From NCBI GenBank assembly GCA_006503535.1, contig QYRS01000006.1, forward strand, positions 496,001 to 560,000: DNA of 64,000 bases. The letters run 5' to 3'. The position numbers and the translations under genes are program-made. Below, piece by piece: positions 21,970 through 34,381 of this stretch. The notes beneath the pieces were generated by a model. It did no database searches. It worked only from the letters and a program-made list of their open reading frames with translations, and was not told the DNA's origin. This DNA is from Arthrinium phaeospermum (taxonomy: Eukaryota; Ascomycota; Sordariomycetes; Amphisphaeriales; Apiosporaceae). Each line of letters begins with the position of its first letter. Positions within the stretch are counted from its first letter, which is position 1.

Positions 21970-22292
21970 ATGACTTGGTGTTTACGATAACAATAACAAC
22001 ATAGCAAAGCAGGCTCGGTTGCAAGTTTGAAGCAAAACTTTGGGGTTGGGTTTGAGTTATTACTTGGTTTATCGGTTCAGCCTTGGGTCTCTATGAGCTT
22101 TATGTATACTTAGTTGACATTTGTAGTGAAATAGTTATGTTACCACTCTTGAACACTACTTGCTGTCACTTTGTGTGCGTGAAAGAAGACCATTTGGCGT
22201 TGATCAACGATGTTGCTCATCAATAGCTATCCATCGGCCCCGACTCAAAGCCTGTTGCAACCACTACGGCAGCGGAATTGCTACTGTATGAA
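21970..22292. other. Convergent 3' region, hydrolase and SDR
   Basis: Short AT-rich spacer between two convergent stop codons; no gene seen. Confidence 0.6.
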
Positions 22293-23358
22293 CTATCGCC
22301 CCATCCAGCCACCATCCACGACCAGCGTATGTCCGCTCACGTACGCGCCCGCCTTGCTCGCGAGATAGATGACGCTGCCCTTGAAGTCGTCCGGGGTGCC
22401 CCAGCGGCCGGCGGGGATGCGCTCGCTGATGCTGGCGAGGCGCTTGGGGTCGGCGAGCAGGGCCGAGTTCATCTCGGTCTCGATGTAGCCGGGGGCGATG
22501 CAGTTGACGTTTATCCCTTTGTCGCTCCAGCCGTTGGCCATGCTCTTGGTCAGTTGCCCGACGGCGCCCTTGGAGGCGGCGTAGGCGGGCACGTTGAGCC
22601 CGCCCTGGAAGGTGAGCAGGGAGGCGAAGTTGATGATGGTGCCGCGGCGGCCGGTGGTGGGGGAGGGGTCCAACGAGAGCATGTGGGCGCCGGCGTCGCG
22701 GCAGAGGGTGAAGACGGAGGTTAGGTTTACTTGCATGACCTAGGGGGGTGGTTAGAGTGTCGACCGGGTTCTCGTCTCGGGGGCGCAGGTGGATAAGGGG
22801 GAAGGGTGTAACAGGATGCAGGAGACAGGATGCTGGAGACAGGATGCAGGATAGGACTGCTCAGGGAAACGAACCTGGTTGAAGTCGCTGTCGGGGAACA
22901 CCTCGACCGGGTGCCGGATCTGGATCCCGGCGCAGTTGATCAGGATCCGGATCGTGTGGCCGTCGGCCAGGATCTTGGGGACGAGCTTCGCGACATCGTC
23001 TTGCGAAGACAGGTCGGCTGTGTAGACTGTGGCTTTGCGGCCGAGGGCCTCGACGGCTTGCTTCGTTTCTGTCGCTGTCGTGTTTCTCTGTTTTATTGGC
23101 ATAGGCTTAGTATATGTATCATACTCATATATGCCAAACCCGCCAAGTCTTGTAGCTCTATACCGGGGAACAAGACAAGAAGAAGAGGCGCGCTGTGCTA
23201 TCCGATAACCAGCGTCAATGAGCAATCAAGAAACCTACTTGGATGAGAATGAGGTCGGCTCCCGCCTCTGCTAGAGCAATGGCGCAGGCTTGGCCAATGC
23301 CTCTCGTGCCGCCAGTGACCAGGGCGGTCTCGCCTTGTAGAGAGAATAGAGAGCTCAT
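22293..23358 (-). CDS. Short-chain dehydrogenase, KduD-like (2-deoxy-D-gluconate 3-dehydrogenase family)
   Basis: Three exons on the reverse strand: 23239..23358, 22875..23087 and 22293..22739, all joined in phase 0, giving 259 aa. Donors are GTAGGT and GTTCGT; acceptors are CAG and TAG. It is a classical SDR: nucleotide site TGGTRGIG at residues 15-22, NCAG strand, and catalytic Ser151, Tyr164 and Lys168 (YAASK). The segment [11 protein letters not shown] and the C-terminus [10 protein letters not shown] are typical of KduD, which interconverts ketodeoxy sugar acids with NAD(P). A role in uronate or sugar-acid catabolism is likely at family level. A polyol dehydrogenase and an aldo-keto reductase lie nearby. 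Confidence 0.88.
22811..22850. repeat. 14-bp minisatellite in SDR intron
   Basis: About 2.9 tandem copies of ACAGGATGCAGGAG (one base differs in the second copy), inside the second intron of the SDR gene. Confidence 0.7.
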
Positions 23359-24640
23359 GTTCGCAAGTTACTGTTTCAATATTTAATTAAATATGGCCTT
23401 GCGCTTTACAGATAGTTGTGTAGAGAACGACGATAGTGTCTTCGCCAATAATACCAAGGAAACAGTCCAACATGCGAATAAAATGCCCCGCGATTCAAGT
23501 TGGCGGGGCATGGATCAGTGCAGGTTGCTGTCGGGAACTAACGCTTCTCCAAAATGACGTCCCCTCGTCTTACCCGAACCGGCGTTGCACAATCCCTGTT
23601 GGGACACCAGAACCAGTGGTAATCACTTACTTACGAAGAGTCGAATGGTGTATCGTGACAGCGCCGGGCTACTCGCCCGTTCTAGCATGTTTTACTGAGG
23701 GGAAACCGAGGAGGGCTACGGGTAAACAGAGAGTCGTCTTTCGGCTTGACCCGCATTCCCCCACGCGCGCCCCAGTAAGTATCGCTGATTTCAACCGCTA
23801 GCACCATGGTGTCAAAGGACTGGAATCGGCAATGCTCGCCGACAGATGCTCCGATGTTCACAGGCATTAGTGGGTTCAGCTGGCAATGAATCTATTCGGG
23901 GCATTTTTGAGACCCGAGAACTCCCATAGCTCTCGTGTTTTGGTATGCTGCCCATCTATTCCGAGTGCCGAGGTGCAAGGAGGCTAGCTAAAGGCGAGCA
24001 CTTATTGTTGACGATATCTGGCTCAGGACCTTCATCAAGCTGCTGTTCATATCTCCCCCAACTGTCTTTCATGATCTAAGCAATTGTGCCTCTACCCGGC
24101 ATGGTTCAGGACATGGTCTTCGTTCTCGCATCTGTCTAGCACCAATGGGATTGAGGAAGGAAAAAAAAGATCCATGGAACTGTCATTTGGGGTTGGTTTG
24201 GGGTAGCGTTTCCCCCGACGGGATCAAGGATCCAACTTTTGTAGTTGAGCTCCACAGACCCCGCGTCGGGGTTGAAGCCGCTACAGCCTACAGGGGTAAT
24301 GTAGCCTGTGATCATGAGCCGGTTTTCTCCCTCGTGGGCTCGTGGGGTCGCCCAATCTTCGAGATCGGAGGCCGGGCAGAGCTCCCCAAAGCTTTTCAGG
24401 TTTCTCGAGTGCCATGAAGTGGTTTGGATAACGCTTACTTCCTTGGCAAAGTACCTACTCGTAGACATAATTCACTACGCATTTCGCAAAGTCCCGTGAG
24501 GATATCTGCTCACGTCCTTGAAACCACGAAACCCTGATAGAAAGCCAATCCCCAGCTATTCAGAGCCTCGGTTACTACCGGACTCCCCGGATCAGTGTAT
24601 CGCCAAAGTTCCACACGGGTGCCAACTCTAGCGACCAGCG
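23359..24640. other. Divergent promoter region, SDR and polyol dehydrogenase
   Basis: About 1.3 kb between two divergently read sugar-metabolism genes, possibly a shared control region. No gene or clear motif recognised. Confidence 0.5.
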
Positions 24641-25988
24641 ATGAGCGGCTCAGAAGTTAGGGCATCGGTCCTCCACGGGGCCAAGGACCTCCGGGTTGTA
24701 AGTGCGCCTCCGTCTGTCCATCGGCCCAAGAACGTGAACTCACCACCACACAGGAAACCCGCGAGCTCCCGGCCCCGGCCGCCGCCGAAGTCCAAGTCGC
24801 CGTGCAGGCGACGGGCCTCTGCGGCTCCGACCTGCACTACTTCGCGCACTACCGCAACGGCGACATCATCGTGCGCGAGCCCATGACGCTGGGCCACGAG
24901 TCGGCCGGCGTCGTGACGGCCGTCGGCGCCGACGTGGACGCGGGCCACAACCGGCTGCGGGTCGGCGACCGCGTCGCGCTCGAGGTCGGCCTGCCCTGCG
25001 AGGACTGCGCGCTCTGCAAGGAGGGCCGGTACAACATCTGCAAGGGCATGCGCTTCCGCAGCTCGGCCAAGGCGTTCCCGCACTTCCAGGGCACGCTGCA
25101 GGAGCGGATCAATCACCCGGCGAAGTGGGTTCATAAGTATGTCTTTCTTTCTCCTTTAGTCTCTCGAACTCTGTTCCCTAAGAGATGTTGCCGGGCTGAC
25201 AAGGCTACTTACCCAACAGGCTGCCCGAGAGCGTCACCCTGGAGCAGGGCGCCCTGGTCGAGCCGCTCTCCGTCGCCATGCACGCGCGCGACCGGGCGCA
25301 GCTGAAGCCCGGCGCCACGGTGCTGGTGCTCGGCGCCGGCGCCGTCGGCCTGCTGTGCGCGGCGGCGTGCAAGGCGTCCGGGGCCAAGGCGGTCGTCATC
25401 GCGGACATCCAGGAGGACCGCGTCCACTTCGCGGTGCAGAACGGGTTCGCCGACGCGGCCATCGTCGTGCTCATGGCGCGGCCGCAGACCATCGAGGACA
25501 AGCTGGCCTACGCCAAGGAGCTCGCGGGGCGGGTGACGGCGGCCAAGGTGGGCGGAGACGGGGAGGAGGTGGGGGAGGTGGGGGTTACGTTTGAGTGCAC
25601 GGGGTTGAGTCTTGTATGCAGACGGCTATCTATGTGAGTTCCTATACTGACTCCCTGAAGGGGAAGTATGGTAATACTGACCGAATAATAGGCGACGCAA
25701 GCAGGCGGCAAGATCATGATTATCGGCATGGGGACGCCGATCCAGACACTGCCTATATCGGCCGCGGCGCTGAGGGAGGTTGATCTCATCGGCGTCTTCC
25801 GCTATGCGAACAACTACCCGGAGGTCATCAACATGCTTTCAGCCAAGAATGCTACGCTGCCAGATGTCACGAAGCTTGTGACGCAGCGATTCGAAGGGTT
25901 GGACAAGATACCCGAGGCTTTCGATATGGCGGGCAAGGTGAAGGATGGGAATGGCAACCTGGTTTTGAAAGTGGTGGTCGCTATGTAA
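24641..25988 (+). CDS. Zinc-dependent polyol dehydrogenase (sorbitol/xylitol type), with apparent frameshift
   Basis: Four exons: 24641..24697, 24754..25136, 25220..25633 and 25692..25988. Medium-chain dehydrogenases of this type oxidise sorbitol, xylitol or L-arabinitol with NAD. The catalytic zinc site includes Cys42 and His67/Glu68 (GHESAG), and the structural zinc site is Cys101, 104, 107 and 115 (PCEDCALCKEGRYNIC). The Rossmann motif is GAGAVGLL. In exon 3 the frame changes after FECTG near 25600: the continuation VESCMQTAIY is in another frame and runs cleanly to a GTGAGT donor at 25634. The junction is a four-G run where five bases would keep the frame, so one base seems missing. Splicing at a weaker GTATGC at 25613 could bypass it at the cost of about 8 residues. 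Confidence 0.8.
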
Positions 25989-26420
25989 CGTAGTCAGAAC
26001 CCAAGTTGAATCCGAAATGTTCTTCCTCCTCTCTCCGAGAACGCCATACAGTTTGCTGAACTGTGTGTAGCCTACCCACTTTCTTGTACGACGAACATGT
26101 TCCTCCAGCTGTCATCACTTTGGGGCGTGGTCTACAGCGGCGCATGCATGCACGTTGTTGCTGTTGCAGCCAACATGGTACCAAGCTGGCCGGTGATTGG
26201 GGCAGCCAGGGGCTGTGTTGTGCAGTGCAGTGCGGGGCTGGGCTGCCGCCGAACGTCGAGGCAAGGCAGCAAGGGGCGAGGCTATGTAGCAGCAAACCCG
26301 AGTTGATGTAATCGTAAAACTCGTTTGGTTTCTTCACACTTGAGATATGTTCTTGTCAGTCCTTCTTTCCTGGATTACGTTCCTCCTGGTTGGCCGATTT
26401 TGAAACTTGGTAGGAGAGTC
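25989..26420. other. Intergenic, dehydrogenase to NLR
   Basis: No supported gene. Short TG/GC-rich stretches; presumed 3' UTR and NLR promoter. Confidence 0.55.
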
Positions 26421-29400
26421 ATGGATCCAGGCACAGCAATCGGTCTCGCCGGGACGGTGTACAAAGTGGTCATTGCGGGGATCGAATTCGTCGGTGATGC
26501 CAAACAAGTCTACGCGAAAGGCGGGACAGACGACAACCGGGACCTTGATGCCGTAGCACAGGATATCCAGAGTGCGTCGGCGAGTCTCGAAGAACAGCTA
26601 GACAGGACCAAGCCGCTGGATGAAACCTCCGATCGTAAAAGCCAACCCAACATCGAAGATGAAGTTAGCCACCACTTTCTTGTGTCAAAGCCTTTCCATT
26701 ATATAATATCGTATGCGTTGAAACAGTTCCTTCCCAATTTACGTTCGATACTTGAGCTTTTTGCACTGTACATCTGTCGACGTGGCTGACATGTTCTTAG
26801 GAGCTTCGCCAATTGGCCATACGGGCATCTAGTATTGGTAAGGAGCTATCGGAAGCCCTGGGAAAGTCCCAGGTGGGCGAGAAATCCAAGTTGAAAGCTT
26901 TCAAGGCCGTTGTCCGTGGGAACTGGGACGCGGACGACATCAAGAAGATTGAGGCCCGGCTGAACGCTGTGCGAAGCGAGTTACAATTGAAAGTCCTTAT
27001 AAACATCAAAAGCAACTTGGATGGCCCACAGAATGAGCCCTACAAGCCGATGCTGGCCACCCTAGAGAGCCTTGTCAATCATCAGGCACAGTCAGGAGAA
27101 GACAGGAAACGGATGATGGAGTCACTTTCCAGGACTGAGGAGTTGGCTACTTCAATGAAGGACGAGCTATTGGCGTCTAAGCAGCAGATCTTGACGGAGC
27201 TTAGATCAGCCCATCCATCGTTTCCGATCCACCAACAAGGGCCCGCAAGTGATGAAGCGGCCAGACGAAAAGCAGAAGACGCTATACTGGCATCACTCTA
27301 CTACCCCGACATGGGCGACCGCGAAGAGAGCATAAACGACGCCCACAAGAAGACATTCGAATGGTTATTTCGAGATCCGGCCACCTGTGACGTTCCTTTC
27401 AGCAGCCTGGTAGAGTTCCTGGAGTCAGATACCGCAAAGGCTTATTGGATTACTGGAAAACCTGGGTCTGGCAAAAGTACCGCTATGAAGTTCATGCTTG
27501 ATGATCCCAGGACTTCGGAGTTACTTGAGCAATGGTCGGGTGGAAAAAGAGTCCTACGGGCTTCTTTCTACTTCTTCTACAATGGCAGCGACATGCAAAA
27601 GTCGGAACTAGGACTATTGTCATCGTTGCTATACACACTGCTCCACGGGGAAAGGGAACTGATACCTATTGGATTCAAGGGGCGTTTCGAAGCTGCACTT
27701 GGCGGCGGTCTAAACTCTACCCAAATGCCTTCAATTTTCGAAGCTAGGAGAGCTTTGAAAGAGATCATCCAACGCAGTCCCGACATTTTCTTCTTCGTCA
27801 CGGTTGATGGGTTGGATGAGTTCGATCCACAAGTTTCCACCACCGATGTCGCCAGTCTGTTGCAGCTCACCAAAAGTTTGAGTGCTTTCGACAACGCGAA
27901 GCTCGTTCTTTCCAGCCGGCCACTTTCCGCATTCGAGCATGGTTTTGCGGGTTGCCCTTCTCTAGAGATACACACGCTAACACGGTATGATATACACTTA
28001 TACGTGCTCGACCGGCTACAATCGCATCCCAGGATGAAGATGCTCATGTCCCGAGATCAGGTCGAAGCACAAACCTTGGTACGGTCTATCGGCGAAAATT
28101 CATCTGGCGTGTTCTTGTGGGTTCGTCTGGTAGTCGAGTCACTCCTGGAAGGTCTAGAGAACTCGGACGGACTTGAAGAACTGCAAGCCAGACTTGACGA
28201 ACTACCTCATGACTTACATACACTATACTGGGTCATGCTTTCAAGGATTCCACCGCAATATAGTTCCCAGACAGCAAAGCTGATCCAGCTTGTGGAACGG
28301 GGTACGAGTGCCACATACGAGCTCAGTCTACTTGGCCTGTGGTATGCAGATCAATGGTCGGACAAAGACCTGTTTGATAGACCAACAAGTCCAATCAGCG
28401 AAGATCAGATTCTGGCTCACACTGAAGACATGGAGGGCCGGCTGAAAAGCAGATGCCTTGGCTTGGTTGAGGTTCAGACAAGCTCCGTCACCGAGCCGAG
28501 GCTGTGCAAATGGAATGAATTCTCCATGAGCGATGTTTATGGCCCATCTCATGATCGCCTGAGGCTTCACGTCAAATTCATTCATCGTACAGTTTCCGAA
28601 TTTCTTGCGAAGGAAGAAGTAAGAGCACAGTTCATCATACTACCTAGCCTTTCGACTTTTGATCCAAGTATCGCCTTGTTACGCTCCGCCATCGCCATCA
28701 TCAAAGAATTCCACCCAGGCGAATCTACAGATTGGGTCGTCTTATTGAAACTGGTCGGCTTGTTCGTTAACCGATTGCGACGATTTTCTCCTGAGCCCAG
28801 TTACCAGTTGAGGCTAATAAAAGTGCTTGACAGTGCTATGTCAGTGCATATGGCCAATCAACTACGCGCACCATGGGATTCAATGAGCCCGGTGCATGGA
28901 TTTGTCGAAGGCGAACCGTGTGGCGCGCATTGGTCGTCTTGGCTGGACAGAGTCACCCTAGAGAAACCAACTGACCTTGTCAACGTGTACAACTCCAATG
29001 CCGATTCTTTTCTCATCCGCAACGCCCCATGGCGAAACCGCCAAGCTTCCTTTATATCCTTCCTCGTGATAAGTAACCAATTGTCTGTACTGGGACATCT
29101 GACGAATGTATACGGTCAATCAGTCATGCGCAAAGAGGGTCTTTCTCTTCTGGGCTATGCGCTGTGTTTTACTTGGCCGTGGGGTTCCCAACAAGGACCT
29201 GTTGAGCCAGAAATTGTCAAGCTTCTTCTTGCCAATGGCGATAGCCCTTGTGAGGATTATCACGGCAGGACTATTTGGGACTGGCACTTGCAAAAAAAGG
29301 CAGGTGTTTGCGAATGGGGTGCTTTACCCAAAGTCCAATGGCCTCATTGGGTCATCCATACGCAAGAGCTCGATACCATGCTGGCATTGCTCAATGCTGG

Positions 29401-30019
29401 TGCCGATGTCAATGTGCGAGTTAAGTGGCCCAGGTCAGGATTGCTCATACCCGAAATGTCCGACTTTGGACGCACGACTCTGGATTCGTGGACAAAGAAG
29501 TCCTGTACCCTTCTTTTGGCAGCCCGCCGGTCGCTTGGAATTGCTACCTGGCTCGCCACTGAGCATGGCCTTGATTCGACGGTATATGACAGAATGTCAC
29601 TCATCGAGGAGAAACTGGGACGTATGATTAGGTGGTTGGAAGAGCATGAGGCAGTTGAGCAGGAATGGGACAAGGACGAGAACCTCATTTTCCCTGTGAC
29701 CGCCGATCGAGGCGAGGGTTCGGAGGCAGTCGAGTATCCTGCAGGTCCCACGGAGGCTCCGCAACATAGTCTCCCGCCCACACCACAGCAACCTGCAACT
29801 GTGACCACAAACTGTGGTTACCATTCAAAAACACAAGGCAGGGGCGCTGCAAAAGAAGAGAAGGAAAGAGTTGTGGAATCCGCGTCCCACAAGTCTGCAG
29901 CCCAGTTGAGAGCCGAGACGGCGGCGGTGCAAGTGCTAAAGGGCAGGGGATCAAGGATACGTAACAGGTTCAACTGCTGGGTGAGGTCGCTGGCAGGAAA
30001 GCCCAAGGCGACGACTTGA
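26421..30019 (+). CDS. NACHT-type NOD-like receptor (NLR) with degenerate ankyrin-like end
   Basis: Two exons, 26421..26663 and 26801..30019, give 1153 aa; the intron is phase 0. The N-terminus begins MDPGTAIGLAGTVYKVV, typical of the helical HeLo-like or Ses-type effector and regulatory domains of fungal STAND proteins. A nucleoside triphosphatase of the nephrocystin-3-like NACHT class follows: the P-loop GKPGSGKST is at residues 300-308 and Walker B VDGLDEFD starts near 416. The segment FIHRTVSEFLAKEEVR belongs to the DUF7791-like region seen after fungal NACHTs. Two weak ankyrin-like motifs (EIVKLLLANGDSP and MLALLNAGADVNV) lie near 880-950, then a low-complexity basic tail. Such proteins act in heterokaryon incompatibility and non-self recognition. 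The NTPase is certain; the effector type is not. Confidence 0.88.
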
Positions 30020-30322
30020 GTGGAACGCATACCGTTTAATGCAGATGTGTGAACATCTGGCTGTCTATCAACTTCAAATAACCGCTACCGAGAACCAATA
30101 CTGAACATACCACCGAATTTGTTAAGAAGGTCCAGTGAAGACGGCTGCTGGGAGCAAACACACAGTGTTCCCTCACGCTGCCCCTCGCATACAATAAAGC
30201 TCGATGAACCGAAGCCAAAGTGGTTACAGTATCGTTCTACGACCTCATGGCGGATCAAAGCAAATGTGGGCAACTCAGGGAGTTATACAAGTGTACATGT
30301 ATATACCTGTATCTATGATGAT
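30020..30322. other. Convergent 3' spacer, NLR and aldo-keto reductase
   Basis: Nothing coding is supported. Confidence 0.6.
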
Positions 30323-31500
30323 CTATTCAGGTACCCCGTTCTTCATCTTCTTACCCTCCAGCTTGTCGGGGAAACCGAAGTTGATGCCAAAGGGAGGGTA
30401 GACGTATCTCTTCTTGGCAGTCCCTTCTGTCAAGAGCTTCACTTCCTCGTTGTCCAAATCCACAATCTTGAGGTTCTCCTTGATGCGCGATTCCGTCACC
30501 GACTTGGCAAGTACGGTGCTACCCCGGGCAACTACAGGGGAGTCAGTCAAGGTCTGCTTGGTTTCGCATGCGCAACATATTGATTCTCGAGCGAATCCCG
30601 GAGGCAATCAGCATGTATCAGTGGGACAACAACTTACCATGGTAACTTAACAAGATCGTACCCGGGCTCACGCCCTTCTTCTCCGCCAGCTTGACAACGG
30701 GTTCGCTCTGCAGCAGCGGCCCACCCGTGCTACCCAAGGGCGAGTACGCCATGACGTGAACCCCCTTCTCCCGGCAGAGGTCGACGACCTCCTGCTGCGG
30801 GCACTCCGGGTGGTTCTCGATCTGGTTCACGGCGGGGACGACGGAGGCGTGTTTCAGCAAGTTCTCGAGGTAAATCTTGCTATAATTACAAACGCCGACC
30901 GCACGCGCCTTGCCCGTGGCCGGGAGCGCCTCCATGCTCTTCCACGTCGCGACATGATCATGGTCCCAGAGGATGTCGCGCTCCCCGTTGGCCAGGAGCG
31001 GGAACCGGTCGGCGTCGCCGCCGTCGGGGCGCGTGCCCTCGGGGTTCATGCCGATGGCCCAGTGCACGAGGTACAGGTCGACGTAGTCGATCCCGAGGGC
31101 CTTGAGCGACTTGTCCAGGCCGTGCTCGACGCGCGTCGAGTACGTCGTCCACAGCTTCGTGACGACGAAGACGTCTTCGCGCTTGATGCCGGCCGCGAAG
31201 GCCGCGCGCAGGCCCTCGCCCACTTCCGCTTCGTTGCCGTAGCAGTAGGCCGCGTCGATCAGCTTGTAGCCGGACTTCAGGGCGGTTTCGACGGATTTGG
31301 CGACTTGGCCTGGGGGGGCTTGCCAGGTTCCTGTTGGTGGGTGAAGATGGGCGGATTAGCATCGTACACAGGTAAGACTGGCTCTTTGCGCTGGTTTCGT
31401 TTGGGATCTCTGTCTCTGAGTAACATTTGGGGGCCTACTTACCAAATCCCACGGCTGGCATCTCCTGCCCGGTGTTGAGCTTGAACGAAGTCGGCGCCAT
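30323..31500 (-). CDS. NADP-dependent aldo-keto reductase (glycerol dehydrogenase/GCY1-like)
   Basis: Three exons on the reverse strand: 31443..31500, 30638..31330 and 30323..30531, giving 319 aa; both introns are phase 1 with GTAAGT donors. The catalytic tetrad is clear: Asp45 and Tyr50 (LIDAAYCYG), Lys78 (VVTKLW) and His109 (YLVHW). The NADPH-binding signature is GSTVLAKSVTESRIKEN. The C-terminus KRYVYPPFGINFGFP resembles fungal glycerol dehydrogenase / L-glyceraldehyde reductase enzymes (GCY1 or Gld type), which serve glycerol and galacturonate metabolism. These reductases are promiscuous, so the substrate cannot be fixed. The sequence is complete. Confidence 0.9.
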
Positions 31501-33340
31501 GGTACGTGTAGGTAATTCCTTATATCTGCTCGTCCAAATCGGTTACTGCTGAAGAGAGAGGAGAAGGGTATTACAAAAGCATCATTTAGATCTTTTGGAA
31601 TATGATTCAGCAACGCGACGGGTTGCGGTGCACCGGGCGCTACTTATGCAGTATATCAGGCAGAATGGACGAGACGGGGTACTACCCGCTCCTACGATAA
31701 CCCATCACTAATACCCCGCGGAGTACATGGGCAACATCGGATCCTACTCCGCAGTGCGTGGAGTTCCCGCAACTTGGCCACCTTTCACCGGGATAGGTTC
31801 CAGGATAATATGACAGTGATGGCGAATTTCCCTGTCTCTGTCCGGTCAAGGCCGGTTACGGGCCCTCATGTGAAAGTTGGGGGATTGCTAACGAAAACGT
31901 GGGGTTTGGTTCAAGGTGGTTCTTCAAGGATGTCCCCTCCTGTTACTGACTGATGCGGAAATCCGGCCAATACCAATGAAGACTGGTACAAACTCATACA
32001 TCAGACCTGCAGGAAGTCAATCCACTTCGAGGAAAACTACTGCAGGCCTGCGTCAAGACGGAAAATAAAAAGCAAAAAATCCAGCTACTCTGCTGCATCG
32101 AGGCTGTTTGTGGAAATTCTGGACGGATGGCGGGGGTGGAGATGGTGGGGGTGTTGGAGTTAGCTTCGGCTTGACATGAACCGAGAGAAGGAAAATATGG
32201 GCGGGATGATGAAAGCCTCCGACGGCGTTGCATTTACTAAGTGTAGGCAGAGATCGCATTATCTACGACGGGTACTAATACTGGAAGGGAACATTATGTA
32301 GTTGTCATGTAAATACCCATAAAGGATACTATTGATGGCTACGACTTCGTGGGATGAATAACAAGTGTTTGAGCGAGGGCTTCCGGTATAAGCGACTTCG
32401 TGATGGAAACACTGGCAGTGATATATGTCCCAGCCTCTATCTCTTTTCAAGCTGATGTAGCTTGTGGGTTAGTTGTTTTAATAGCTCTTTGAAAATTACG
32501 AGGTTCCAGCATCTGTCTTTCCTGAGCCTGCACTTGATATCTTCAAGGGCGGGCCGTGGTTGATCGATGCTAACGTCCGTCGATGTTGAGCGGCCGGCGT
32601 GGACAAAAGGCAGTACTCACTCTCCTGGATGCTAGGATTGGGAACAATGACTTGACCCGCCTCAGATAAAAATAGAAACGCAATCTGCTTCATGGACAAG
32701 GTTACCTGGCTAAAGATAACAAGAACAACAGGCCATACGGAAGAATTGGGACCATCGGTATACGTAATGTTCCCGCAAAAAGGGTTGGCCCAAACAACGG
32801 AGAGAGCGCTGTTTCATATACGGACACTCAATGCCACTGGCTAACATAACCACAGCAAATAACCCAATCAGCTCGGGACGTTGCCGTAGACGACCCCTAT
32901 TTGGAACTGTCTCTACATCAACCAGGCATACGCGCTTATTGCCAGCTTCCAACGCTACGCCCCTAGGAAACAAGTACAATTCTTTCGGAAGCCAAAACTG
33001 CAGTAATCGCATATCATACACTCGCACATGTGAGGTCTTCTACCAGCGCTGTACAAATCGGACAGTTCGTATATAACGTGTCAAACATCAAAGTCTCGTG
33101 ACCGTACTCCAGACCATGTGGTGAAATAGGAAAGTATTTATAGCAATATATGACTACTCATAACATTTGACGTGTCGCTGGCATTAGAACATCTAGTTTT
33201 GGCCGGCCCCAGCGCCGCTCGGGGGCAAAAAGAAGGGACCAGGGAAGTAATATACAGAAGTGATGGTACACACAAACGCCGGTTCGCCGCAGTCTCGTTC
33301 TCTTGGATTCGTGTAGTTCAGTTCCCGTCTATCCCCTCTT
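31501..33340. other. Intergenic region between aldo-keto reductase and SED5
   Basis: About 1.8 kb in which I see no gene. Short open frames on both strands have no domain content or good splice context. Confidence 0.55.
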
Positions 33341-34381
33341 TTAACCCGCAATCAAGACCCATAATCTGTTGGAAAAGTCAGCAACACCGTAGCAGGGGAA
33401 TAGGGGAAGTTCCTTAGATAAAACTTACAGGAAAAATATCATCAGCACGCCGAACATCTTGGCGATCAGCCACCGGTTGCTGGAGACTCTCGACCAGTAC
33501 TTCAGCAGCTCCTTCTGTGCGCCTTGGACGTTGTCCACCACGTCTTCGGTGTTGGCGTCTATGCGTTGAATCTGCTCGCTCTGTTCCGACACCATCTGTG
33601 CTAGTTGGCCAAAGATGGAGCCCAGCTCGCCGATGGTCCTCTCGATCGCCTCGATCGCCTCGCCTCTTTGGGCAATGTATGTGTTCTGTGGTTGCGCTTC
33701 TTCCATCATGAGCAGCTGCTGGTCGCCCACGGGGTTCAGAGATAGCGTATCGCCGCCCGGCGACGGCGTGCCTCTACTCGGCGTGCCGTAAAGCGGCGAG
33801 GCTGACTGCTGTATCGCGGGCTGGGCGTGCTGCGCCACGGACGACACAAAGTTCTCCGTCCTCGAGCGCGAGGCCTGGATGTTCTTGGTGCGGACCTCGA
33901 GGACCTCCTTGAAGTTGGCCGAGACGTCGGTGAGCTTGCCCTGCAGCATGAAGACGACGTTCTTGTTGTGCTCGCCGACCTGGTCGCCGGCGGAGCGGGC
34001 CGGGTGCTGCTGCCGCGTCATGTCCTGGAGGCCGTGGATCTGCTGGTTGAGCGAGGAGAGGTCCTGCTTGATGATGAAGGTGAGCTCGTTGATCTCGACG
34101 GGCCGGTCGTCGAAGAGCGTCTTGCGCTTCGCCAGCTGCGCCAGCTTCTCGAGCTTCGCCATGGTGCCCGCGATGCCGCGGCCAATGTCCGCCGCCTTGC
34201 GCGCGAACTCGGACCGTCGCGGCCGCGGCCCGGAGGCGTCGCCATTGGCCTCGGCCTTTTGCTGGTCCGTCAGGAGCGATCGTCGCTGCGCGCCCACTTT
34301 GGACTGTGCTTGTCGCTTCTGTACTTGGGTCAAGACCGACTTGAACTCGGCGGTCCGGTCTTGGATGGATGCGACGGCCAT
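33341..34381 (-). CDS. SED5: Syntaxin 5-type Golgi t-SNARE
   Basis: Two exons on the reverse strand, 33429..34381 and a tiny 25-nt last exon 33341..33365, give 325 aa. The intron 33366..33428 (GTAAGT...CAG) is phase 2. Without the small exon the membrane anchor would stop after MIFFL; with it the anchor ends LLWVLIAG, as in other syntaxin 5 proteins. The N-terminus (SIQDRTAEFKSVLTQVQKR) is the Sly1-binding peptide and Habc region. The SNARE motif runs from about EAIEAIERTIGELGSIF through SEQIQRIDANTEDV, with the central Gln in SEQSEQIQ. It mediates ER-to-Golgi and intra-Golgi vesicle fusion. Confidence 0.95.
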
